The position numbers and the translations under genes are program-made. Of a stretch of 64,000 nucleotides of DNA, positions 31,646 through 43,200 are shown piece by piece. The stretch covers positions 7,966,536 to 8,030,535 of the forward strand of contig BSQZ01000018.1 in the NCBI GenBank assembly GCA_033239005.1, given 5' to 3'. The notes beneath the pieces are model-generated. The model was not told the DNA's origin. It was given only the letters and a program-made list of their open reading frames with translations, and ran no database searches. This stretch comes from Lamellibrachia satsuma. Lineage: Eukaryota; Annelida; Polychaeta; Sabellida; Siboglinidae. Each line of letters begins with the position of its first letter. The first letter of the stretch is position 1.

Positions 31646-32090
31646 GTTGGGAACTAGTAACTAAATAATTGTCATATAAACTGTCGTCTTGTATGGAAAA
31701 ATTAGGCCTGACATCTGGTATATTAATTTTAATACGCTCGGGACATTACAGTCTTATGAACAAAGCCAGACATTGAGACTAACATATCTGTGTGAGCACA
31801 GTTGTCATGTATTGGTTGTCTAGTGGTATCAACGGTACAGAAACTGCTACATTGCGAACTGGCAGCATCAAGTTTGTGTCAGTGACATCTGCCAACCTTG
31901 TCATGAATGTCACCACTCATTAAGAGCTTGTTTATACTTGTTTTTTATTTACCTCATCAAGCTGTGTGTTTTGGGCAGTTGAAGTCCTAGTGTGAGTGTA
32001 CAAGTGTCGTCTTGTGCCGTTCGTGCACTTCTCGTGAAGTTGCTGTACTACTATTAGCATCTCTAAGTGATAATTCCAGTCATCTATGAA
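31646..32090. other. Intergenic, nothing recognised
   Basis: No exon, RNA gene or clear repeat was seen between the candidate MFSD14 polyadenylation signal and the next array. Confidence 0.5.
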
Positions 32091-32092
32091 AT

Positions 32093-32237
32093 GTGTATTT
32101 GTAATTGCTGGTTGTCAAGGTTACTGCCTGAATTTGTAATTACTGGTTGTCAAGGTTACCTCCTGAATTTGTAATTGCTGGTTGTCAAGGTTACTGCCTG
32201 AATTTGTAATTGCTGGTTGTCAAGGTTACCGCCTACA
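32093..32237. repeat. 35-bp tandem repeat, 4 copies
   Basis: The unit is 'aatttgtaattgctggttgt' plus 'caaggttactgcctg'. It lies in the intergenic spacer. Confidence 0.93.
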
Positions 32238-32694
32238 TGCCTCGGTGATGTAGGCTTAGTTAGGCACTCGGTGTTCATTGGTCGCCTACTGTGAGCAAAG
32301 CTACTATACAGAGATGTGATGTAGGAACCATCTCTCGGGTCGAGTTGTGTCAGAAATTCACTGCTTCCTGAAGCTGTCAATGTTTCTACTAACTGCCTAA
32401 TAACATTTCGTGTTCTGTTCCTGTTTGTGCTACGGAACAGCGTCTACAGGATGTGACTTTACTGCAGTGGTAAATTGTTGCTTCATTCACAATAGATAAA
32501 TTAAAGCTACTCATTAAAACATTTAATCACAGAACGTTGACATGGGGCATTATATTGGCATTATATTATGATATAGAATACACTTGAGAAGCTACACAGC
32601 TGATATAGAATCTCCCAGACCTCCTCCCATCATCTCTGAGCAGGTGTCTCAAACTCATGCTAGCGACACGCGTTGTTCTAGAGCAGTGTCACTG

Positions 32695-33085
32695 TTGCGA
32701 TACATTGTATGTGGACCAATAACTGACGTTGTGACATGTCATCATTGCTTCATTAGTGTGGCGACTGGTGACACAATCACTTTGTCATTGTGGTGACGTG
32801 TCATCATTGCTTCATCAATGTGGTAATGTGTCATCACTGCGTTGTTGGTGTGGCGACTGGTGACATGTGCCATTGTCACTTTGTCAGTGTGGTGACGTGT
32901 CATCATTGCTTCATCAATGTGGTAATATGTAATCTCTGCGTTGTTGGTGTGGCGATGGTGACATCGTCACTTTGCCAGTGTGGTGACGTGTCATCATTGC
33001 TTCATCAATATGGTAATGTGTCATCACTGCGTTGTTGGTGTGGCGACTGGTGACATGTGTCATTATCACTTTGTCAGTGTGTTAT
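32695..33085. repeat. Roughly 95-bp tandem repeat, 3-4 copies
   Basis: Copies beginning near 32790, 32890 and 32980 share 'gtgacgtgtcatcattgctt' and 'ctgcgttgttggtgtggcg'. The array is degenerate and intergenic. Confidence 0.88.
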
Positions 33086-33299
33086 CTTTCACTGCTATCT
33101 ACAAGTTGCAGATTTAAATGTGAACGATGCGATTAAAGTAAAAATACAAACTTATACAAACTTGACTTAATTTGTTTGATGGACCTGGTCTGAATCACAC
33201 TGGACAGACTGACCAACTGCATAATGGACCTGACTTGCACTGGACAGAGTAACCAACTGTTTGTCCTTCTGTTGTTTCCTGTCCGTATCTGTCATTTAC

Positions 33300-33605
33300 A
33301 CTCAACTGTCAATCAACCTTCCTCACCATCATGTCGGTCAACACTATCATAGAGACTTCTCAATCATCTGTCAGTTAAACTCCAATCACTGTTGGGTCAA
33401 TCATGTCAGTCAACTTCCATCATTGTTCTGTCAAGGAGACCTGTCAATCATGTGTCAGTCAACTTCCATAATTCTCCTGTCAGGGAGACCTGTCAATTAA
33501 TCATCTGTCGGTCAACTTCCATTATTGTTCTGTCAAGGATACCTGTCAATCATGTGTCAGTGAACTTCCATCATTGTCCTGTCAGGGAGACCTGTCAATC
33601 ATCAC
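33300..33605. repeat. Roughly 49-bp degenerate tandem repeat, about 5 copies
   Basis: The unit contains 'gtcagtcaacttccatcatt' and 'ggagacctgtcaatcatg'. It lies in the intergenic spacer. Confidence 0.85.
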
Positions 33606-34630
33606 GTGCTGACAAAGTGGCAAGTAATGCACACACATCGTCTGATTCTTCATTGAGTAGTGTGACAACTTGATATTTTCCAACTGCGCTACAGACTTGT
33701 TGCCTTGAATCACACAACTTCTGAACATCCTACGAGTGCTACGTCCAACATACAAACCTGCACAATACTCCTACTTATCTGAACATTGCATAACAAACAA
33801 TTTCTCGACATTTTTGTAATAACCTGTTGGGCAAAAACTGCAGAAATCTAGCGCTACATAAACGGCACAATGCACAATTATTGTAGGACGTTTATTATGC
33901 AAATATATTCGAGCTAGATGTGCACATATTTCGAAGAAGGCTGTTTCAAACCTGTCATTTTCAATTAACAGAGAACCTTGGCCAAACCAAGTGCAACCTT
34001 TATCGATGCTGTGCTTGTGACCCAGTTGTCACATGACCCAGTGATCACATGACCCGAACGACTTCGGTAGAAACAAGTTTGACCCTGTTAGGGACAACTC
34101 TATCTGTTTGTGGCCCTGCCACAGTACTCGGTACGCTCCCTAAAACCTCAACACAAATGCCTAAATGGCAGCACTGGATGGTGGCCCCGAAGAAATGCAC
34201 AATTTGATGTGCGCCCTGGTACTGTGAAGACAAGAACACTTCCATATTGCCCCAGCGTGGCTGATTGTCAGAACTGACCAACAAGTACATGTGATGTGCA
34301 AGAACTTAGTGTATTTAACAAATGAAGACCAGATCAAGAGTGAAGCCAGGTTAGACCTCGACAAAGCAGCCACATTGCATGCTGTCTCTAGACGGCGGTC
34401 TCCCGGGCGTTCAAGCTTTAAATATCTTCATTTTAAATATATAAGTTATATAAATAAATCTCATTTATACATATTGCATTATTCAATGACTGCCCCTCAA
34501 AGTGGTATCCGCAAGCATGACAACTGAATCCCTAACAGAACATAACAGACAGGCGTGCTCATGTAATAATAATACTAACAATAGCAAGCTACGACTACAC
34601 CCTACTTCTGAGAAGTTAACAGACCACGTG
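33606..34630. other. Intergenic, nothing recognised
   Basis: No conserved exon or array was recognised. Short open frames occur on both strands without motif support. Confidence 0.5.
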
Positions 34631-35515
34631 ACATCCAACAAATGTCACATTCGCCACTACAAAACTGTGGCGGATGTGACAGTCGCTGCTAGTGTGGCTC
34701 AACTGTCACATTTAGTGCTCCAGCAAATGTCAGGCTCAATGCAAGAACATGTTATTTATCTTGTAAATGTCACATTTGCTGCAACATTTTTCTTGTAGAT
34801 GTCACCTTATGTCATCTGTGGCAAGTTATACTGTAAATGTCGCATTTGCAGTAAGAATTATCTTGTAAATGTTACATTTGCTGCAAGTGTTGTCGTGTAA
34901 GTGTCACATTCACTACAAGAGTTCTACAACAAATGTGACATTTACTACAATAAATGTGACATTTGCTGAGACAACCATCCAAGACCACATTCACCCTACA
35001 GAGATCAATAGCTCGTCTCTGTTTCAAAACAGTCCTGACTACTCTCATACTCACAAACATAGCGTTCCAACAAATGTTGCATTCAATACAAGTGCTTCAA
35101 CAAATGCCACAATTTTAGCCCGGTGAATTTCACTATTTAATTCGAGACCAGGAAATGTCAAGTTGCTGCAAGATATAGACTAGTCAACCAAATGTCATAT
35201 TCACTGTGGGCACCGCTCAGCAAACGCCACACAAGCTGCCCTTCATTCGCTGCGAGACCGCCCCGTATTCGCTGCGAGACCATCCCGCATTCGCTGTGGG
35301 ATTCGCTGTGGGACCCCCGCATTCGCTGTGGGACCTCCCACATTCGCTGTGGGACTGCCCTGTTCTAGGTTCCCTGCACATTTGACTGAGTAGAAATCAT
35401 GTCTACTGTCAAATCTCAGCTAGCAGACTACATTCGCTGCAACGTTCCACCGACCGACAAACACATTTACTGATGCAGTAAACTGTGGCTGCAGCAAATG
35501 TTATGCATTCAACAT
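34631..35515. repeat. Dispersed family of AAATGTCACATTT-like imperfect palindromes
   Basis: At least twelve copies of AAATGT(C/G)ACATTT, commonly followed by 'gctgcaa', are spread with irregular spacing. Examples start near 34638, 34768, 34866, 34928, 34951 and 35191. From about 35245 to 35355 a related 'cattcgctgtgggac' unit becomes tandem. Spacing is irregular and divergence high, unlike the homogeneous arrays elsewhere. Confidence 0.75.
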
Positions 35516-37172
35516 AATTACAACATCTCGGCAAACATAAATGCGTCAAGTTGTCCTCATCTGGCAGTATAGAGCCTCGTAACAACACGTCATATAGTTC
35601 CTCACTGCTGCTGCTGGCTTCCACAGCTGCCAGAAGTTCATTCAGTGTTCAGTTTCACACACAGCTGCACATTCACGGTTTATTCATAAAAACATCTGAG
35701 CTTTGGAATACAACACAAAGATCGGAGGTATCAGCGTCTGGCGTAGTAACGGGTAACTGTCAATGCCACGTGTTGATGTCCAATGCACAAACGGAATTTT
35801 TACACAAATTTGTAGCCACAGCAATTGTTCCATATTCCGACATGTGCACATAAAAAATACACAGCTGAATATTTTCTGTGCATACTCCGAGATTCACACA
35901 CGGGCCGTCACGATCATGCACCGTGCAGTTTCGTGATCAGTTCCTAGGTGGCGCCTCAACTGATTTGCTGAAATGTGAATCTTCTGCATTTTGCAGAGCT
36001 AGAGATACAAATGTCCTGTTTCCATGACAACTGTAACAACAATACACCAATGTGATACTTGCGCTACATCGGGGTTCAGTTCTGCCGTATACATTTCAAA
36101 CTGAAAACTATTTCAAATTATCTTTCAACATTGTATAAAAATTACTCATTCATTATTTCACACACAATGTCTGATAAAGTGGATTCGGAGATTTAAAGCT
36201 GCACCTGCCGTAGACCAGACCACACAAACTGGATCATCACAATGATATTTGTACAAGATTCTGTACAACATTTTTAACTTGAAAATTGACAAATTAGTGA
36301 AAACAAAGCTCACAAGTTCCCAGTATTTGGAATTTCCCCCATATTACAAAATGCTACATCAATATACAAAAAGCAATAATTAAACAAACATGGCAGATTA
36401 CCATAGGACAATAATGAGATAATTTCATCAGACACAGTTTGTTATGTGCACAAGGCACAGGTAACAAAAAAAAACATATTTAGGTATATTGTGTCCCAGA
36501 ATTTAGAAAGGTATACGTATGAAGAAAGACTACCCGGAGGGGGAACTAAACGTTTGTGTATTTCCTAGTCTGGTCGTCTCTCCAGCAAGTGCAGCTTAAG
36601 TACGACTCACACGACTTGAACAATAATTAGGTGGCGACAGAATACAAATATGAGACAGTGAGAAAAAGTCACGATAATAAATACTGAACTATATGCGGAT
36701 GACATGCAAATTAATTACATCTGCACATTGACGCCAGTCTACGTATAAACAAATCCTGCCCACAAGCCCCTGGTGGCCTACGTATAAACTACTCCCTGGT
36801 GGCATATATACAAACCATGTCCAAGCACCGCGGCCCAGCCACATAATAAGCATTCGCATGTTGGGGGAACACCCGCAATTCCAAATACAAAAATTCAACT
36901 TTTTCTTTGGTTCTAAGCATATTCAACCCCTCCTGTGAATAAAAATCCCCAGATCTCCATTCGGATATGGCTTGCCATAAAAATTTTTTATGTACGTGAC
37001 AAAGTTGAAATTTCAATATTTGAAATGTGGGCGCGATTTCCCCAGACTCGACAAGCTCCTAGAAATATACAGCACCATCCACTGTGCTTGTCTCTGTGTA
37101 GAAAGAAGATAAATAAAATGGAATAATTTACAAAGTTCATGTGAGTGCCACTATTGTGACATGTGAGTGCCA
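35516..37172 (-). other. Probable SSBP 3' UTR and flank
   Basis: No exon was recognised downstream of the SSBP stop. An AATAAA on the - strand at 35679-35684 is a candidate polyadenylation signal, which would give a 3' UTR of about 1.5 kb. Confidence 0.35.
35679..35684 (-). terminator. Candidate polyadenylation signal for SSBP
   Basis: AATAAA occurs on the - strand about 1.5 kb after the SSBP stop codon. The motif is the only evidence, and a nearer variant signal may be used. Confidence 0.25.
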
Positions 37173-37184
37173 CTATTGTGACAT
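37141..37184 (-). repeat. 22-bp tandem duplication covering the SSBP stop codon
   Basis: Positions 37141-37162 and 37163-37184 are identical, 'gtgagtgccactattgtgac' plus 'at' on the + strand. On the coding strand the unit contains the last codons ATG TCA CAA and the stop TAG. The second copy therefore lies just inside the 3' UTR. Confidence 0.95.
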
Positions 37185-37295
37185 GAAGTACTCTGGATGT
37201 GATGGGTCGTTCGGAGTGTCCTTCTCAAATCTTTTAGCTTCCTCTTGCATACTCTGTTTTATCTTTAAAATTTCTGCTGATTCATTGTGATCCGG
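37173..37295 (-). CDS. ssbp: SSBP terminal exon with an unusual helical tail
   Basis: This exon encodes 40 residues beginning [20 protein letters not shown], then [20 protein letters not shown] and TAG. The acceptor on the - strand is 'gcgttttcag'. The frame follows from the phase-0 end of the previous exon. The segment [21 protein letters not shown] looks like an amphipathic helix. I do not recognise it in vertebrate or fly SSBP proteins. Confidence 0.85.
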   Translation of the reverse strand, partial: PDHNESAEILKIKQSMQEEAKRFEKDTPNDPSHPEYFMSQ

Positions 37296-40200
37296 CTGAA
37301 AACGCAACGGTAGAGAATGTGATGTAAAGAAGACAATGAGAAGCAACAAGCTTCCTCAGAACACAGTAAGACATTCAGACAGGTTCTGTAGATTTTCTAA
37401 AAGTTGTATGTAATGTTTTGTTGGGAACACTTTCAGTGTTGTGTACAGACAACTTATAATCAGTAAAAGTGATGAACTGCATAAAGGGGGTTTGGAAAAG
37501 GGAAGATAAATGGAGGGAGAAGTGAGAAGGGATAACAGCTGGATGAGGGACGGATGTATGAATTACATAGATAGGACTCAGAGTTAAATGATCGTAGGAC
37601 CTGCCACAAAGATAGGACTCAGAAAGTTAAATGATCGTAAGACCTGCCACATAGATAGGACTCAGAGTTAAATGATCGTAGGACCTGCCACATACATAGG
37701 ACTCAGAAAGTTAAATGATCGTAGGACCAGCCACATAGATAGGACTCAAAGTTAAATGATCATAGGACCAGCCACATAGATAGGACTCAAAGTTAAATGA
37801 TCGTAGGACCAGCCACATAGATAGGGCTCAAAGTTAAATGATCGTAGGACCAGCCACATAGATAGGACTCAAAGTTAAATGATCGTAGGACCTGCCACAT
37901 AGATAGGACTCAAAGTTAAATGATCGTAGGACCTGCCACATAGATAGGACTCAAAGTTAAATGATCGTAGGACCTGCCACATAGATAGGACTCAAAGTTA
38001 AATGATCGTTAAATGATCGTAGGACCTGCCACATAGATAGGACTCAAAGTTAAATGATCGTAGGACCAGCCACATAGATAGGACTCAGAAAGTTAAATGA
38101 TCGTAGGACCAGCCACATAGATAGGACTCAAAGTTAAATGATCGTAGGACCAGCCACATAGATAGGACTCAAAGTTAAATGATTGTAGGACCTGCCACAT
38201 AGATAGGACTCAGAAAGTTAAATGATCGTAGGACTTGCCACATAGATAGGACTCAGAAAGTTAAACAATCGTAGGACCCGCCACATAGCTAGGACACAGA
38301 AAGTTAAATGATCGTAGGACCAGCCACATAGATAGGACTCAAAGTTAAATGATCGTAGGACCTGCCACATAGATAGGACTCAGAAAGTTAAACAATCGTA
38401 GGACCAGCCACATAGATAGGACTCAGAAAGTTAAATGATCGTAGGACCAGCCACATAGATAGGACTCAAAGTTAAATGATCGTAGGACCAGCCACATAGA
38501 TAGGACTCAGTAAGTTAAATGATCGTAGGACCAGCCACATAGATAGGACTCAAAGTTAAATGATCGTAGGACCTGCCACATAGATAGGACTCAGAAAGTT
38601 AAATGATCGTAGGACCTGCCACATAGATAGGACTCAGAAAGTTAAACAATCTTAGGACCCGCCACATAGCTAGGACACAGAAAGTTAAATAATCGTAGGA
38701 CCAGCCACACAGATAGGACTCAAAGTTAAATGATCGTAGGACCTGCCACATAGATAGGACTCAGAAAGTTAAATGATCGTAGGACCAGCCACATAGATAG
38801 GACTCAGAAAGTTAAATGATCGTAAGACCTGCCACATAGATAGGACTCAGAAAGTTAAATGATCGTAGGACCTGCCACGTAGATAGCACTCAGAAAGTTA
38901 AATGATCGTAGGACCTGCCACATAGATAGCACTCAGAAAGTTAAATGATAGTAGGACCTGCCACATAGATAACACTCAGAAAGTTAAATGAAAGGTCAAC
39001 TTCAAACTCAAATCCTTTTGGTAACTTCCTGCTGTTTTCTTTCCAGCAACTTTCCAGTAAGTTTCCAGCAAGTGGTCAATACCCAGAGAACATGTCGGGT
39101 GTTAGTGTAAGAGAACACAATAACGTGAGGTCATAAACAGCTGGTAGAGAAGACGGCGACATCCCTTCCCATCCCTTCCCATCCCTTCCTATCCCTTCCC
39201 ATCCCTTCCCCATACAGCAACTTTCAAAAACTTTCAATTATTCCAGAAATTGGCATCAGTCATGACAAAATATTTATTTAACAATAACCAGTATAACAAT
39301 ATCATGATGATAACCAACTAACATGCACGCATGCGTATGCATGCACACGTACTAGCACACCCACATACATGCGCTCATGCTCACACAACATTTACACGAA
39401 AGTACACACATTGACAAAAACACAATACCTAACAACAATGTGTCTACCTGTAGACAACACACATTAAATCACAAATGTGCTTAGGCAACACAGATACACA
39501 AATGTGTGTAGACAACACAGATACGAATATGTTTATACAACACAGACACAACTGTGTTAAGAGAACACTGATATAGACACATGTGTTTAGACAGCACATA
39601 TACAAATGTTTTAGACAACACCGATAAAGATGTTTTAGACAACTCAGATACAAAAAAAATGTGGTTAACAACACATATACAGACACGAATGTGTTTAGAC
39701 AACACAACTACAGACATGTGTTTAGACAACACAGATACTGACATGAATGTGTTTAGACAACACAGATACAGACGTGAATGTGCTAAGACAACACATATAA
39801 AGAATGTGTATAGACAACACAGATACACCTGTGTTAAGACAACACTGATACAGACACGTGTTTAGACAACACATATACAAATGTCTCAGACAACACAGAT
39901 ATAGACATGAATGTGCTAAGACAACACAGATAAAGAAAGAATGTGTTTAGACAACACAGACAAACACAAATGTGCTTAGACAGCACAGACACAAACACAA
40001 ATACAGACATGTTTATACAATACAGATATGAATGTGTTTAGACAACACAGCTGTATCTATGACAACACTGATACAGACACATGTGTTTAGACAACACATT
40101 TGTATCTGTGTTTAGACAACACAGATACAAATATTTTAGACAACACAGATACAGACACAAATGTGGCTAACAACACATAAATAAATGTGTTAGACAACAC

Positions 40201-43200
40201 ATATACAGACACAAATGTGTTTAGACAACATGGATACAGACATGAATGTGTTTAGACAAGACAGATATAGACATGAATGTGTTTAGACAACACAAATACA
40301 GACATGATGTGCTAAGACAACACAGATATAGAAAGAATGTGTTTAGACTACACAGACACAAATGTGCTTAGAAAACAGATACAAACACAAATACAGACAT
40401 GAGTATATACTACACAGATACAATGTGTTCTGACAACACAGACAAGTGTAGACAACACGTAAATGCAGACAAGACTCCTATACTAAGCTAGAGACTATCG
40501 TATCTACTGCGTCTAGTGTATCTATGTAACACTACTGTGGCAGCGATGCTTCCCTGCTGCAGAGACCACCTGGTCTCCACGACACTCATGCTATGAATGC
40601 AGACATCGCAGTAACACGGAAGCGACAAGAAATGTGGACGTTGATGGACAACATCGGCGGCGGCGAGACAGAAGCGACAAGGGCAAGACATTGCCGTGGC
40701 AGTGAACGTTTACCTCAATCTATATGGGCGCTCTACCTCGCTTACTCACATTGTCTTGGTATTGTAGGTTATATGGTACCATGTCGCCTGGAGCGCCCCC
40801 TGGTGGGATATCATCCCGCGGCGTCCCGCGACCGTTGTGTGGAGAGTTCTTCAGTGCTTCTGCCATGCCATCACCTGGCAACGTCACCAAGCAGTGATTA
40901 ACTAATATTTTTACAATTTTATGTAAAGCACCAAAGAGCATTCTATTTTAAGCGGATTCAGGTGCAATATAAATTCTTATTGTGTTTATTATGTCACAAC
41001 GGTGCAGCTGCGATGTGACACCCAAGTACTTGGAATATAACATTAGAATTTAATCACTTAATTGTTGCTAACATTTTATCCGTGGTCAAGTGTATCTCAG
41101 AGTTTCTTGTAAACTTGTTATAATAAATCAGTTCATACCTCACCCAAATTAATAATAATAATAATATTAATAGATTAGTAATAAAGTGCTAGAAAGTCTG
41201 CCCAGCATGAATGTCTGCCTGTGACATCACAGCTTTACTTTGCTAGGAACAACCAAACTAACTGCACCGTTACTTGGCCCAAACCCTGGGGGCCAGGAAC
41301 AACTAGAAATCGATCATCGGCAATGTTCTGATATACGCCGATTCCAGATTGTCTTGTCAGACTGACATGACTAGAAAAGATGCCACTTACCATTCATGAC
41401 ATGTGACATATCAGGCCCTAATGGCCCCATCCCTCCGTCCGCCCCAGGCATACCCGGAAATTGCTACAACATTCCAGAGTCACATTTCTAGAACACCATC
41501 TAATGAAGCCAGTATCTGTCCATGACAATTTCATGTGCATACAATTATTTTTACTGATACAATGATATAAATTATTTACTGAATGATACAACAAACATAT
41601 TTCCATTTTAAACATGTCATCAAAATTTTTGACAGTCAAATCTCTGACACAAACATATTGCAAACACAAGAAATGCCAGTTGTCAAAATTGTGTCCAAGA
41701 AACATAATAATACTAATCACTAGAAAATTATATTGGAATTTAATCAATTACAGTTATTTATCTTGCACGTTTAACAATTCATGCCTTTTATGTTTCTGAT
41801 GCATACATCATTAAAAACAAAGCAACTAAACTAAACTTTGTTGCACTGACAAACATAAATAATTATTTATGTTACAGTATGTTTTAAAAATCTTTACTTA
41901 ATCAGTCTGTCGCTTGGTGCTTTCATTGCATGTACAGCTAAGCCAGCAAACCACATAACTATTGCCTAATACTCAAAGTATGGTGCTCCCACCTAGTATA
42001 TATGAGCCCTAACTCGAGCGTAAACAAGTTCTAACTTACCCCAGGCATGCTGCCAGGGATTGAGGGTTTCATCATGCCGTACATATTTTCTCCCGAATTG
42101 GTGGAATCTGTAAAGCATAAAAAATAAACATATGACCTCTTTATAAAACCATGACTCATTCTGACTGATCCTAGACTTTGATCTATTTCTGATTGTACTG
42201 CCATCAAACGTAGTTTATTTATCTGCTCTTCAAATAAGAGAACTGATTTGACATTACATTTCAATTTTAACATCGTCAAGTCAACACCAGCTAAGTAAGT
42301 ATAACTTTCTTGCTCGCATTAGATATTGGCAGTGTTTGGAAGCTATTTATTAGTGAAGGCAACATTATGTTTATCATTCCCATATCTAAATACTACAACA
42401 GGACACTGGACAGGACGGTGAATATTTGCTTTAGCCATTCCTATGCACTGACTTCCATCGTTGTGTTGTTAGAAAGTTATGAAGCTAGGTTTAGTGTCTG
42501 GGATTTTTTAGCAACGTAACAAAGGAAGTCAATACATCAACCAAAGCTTGACTGTGTTGATAACATACATGACATCACTTAACTACATAACAAAGGAAGT
42601 CAATACATCGACCAAAGCTTGACAGTGTTGATAACATACATGACATCACTTAACAACGTAACAAAGGAAGTCAATACATCGACCAAAGCTTGACTGTGTT
42701 GATAACAAACATGACATCACTTAACAACATAACAAAGGAAGTCAATACATCGACCAAAGCTTGACAGTGTTGATAACATACATGACATCATTTAACAACA
42801 TAACAAAGGAAGTCAATACATCGACCAAAGCTTGACAGTTTTGATAACATACATGACATCACTTAACAACATAACAAAGGAAGTCAATACATCGACCAAA
42901 ACTTGACAGTGTTGATAACATACATGACATCACTTAACTACATAACAAAAGAACAATTCCAACTCTAAACACCGACACTGAAATAAAGAATGAAGATACT
43001 TTGCTACTCAATGCAAAATGCGAATACATAGAAACTTTTGCAAGACAGGGTATGACAAGACTAGGACATTTCTTTCCAAGGTTTGACTAAATAAACACTG
43101 CCTTGTTCCTGATTGAAAGACCACCCTTCCCTGGGAACATGCAAAGTGACTGACAACACACGTCTGTCTATGTGCATTGTCAAGTCTTTTAGTATTAGTA

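Noticed and set aside
40488..40691. Reverse frame containing HSMSVVET considered as the missing SPSMTMSV end of SSBP
   Set aside because: Only the MSV triplet matches, and there is no suitable acceptor in phase.
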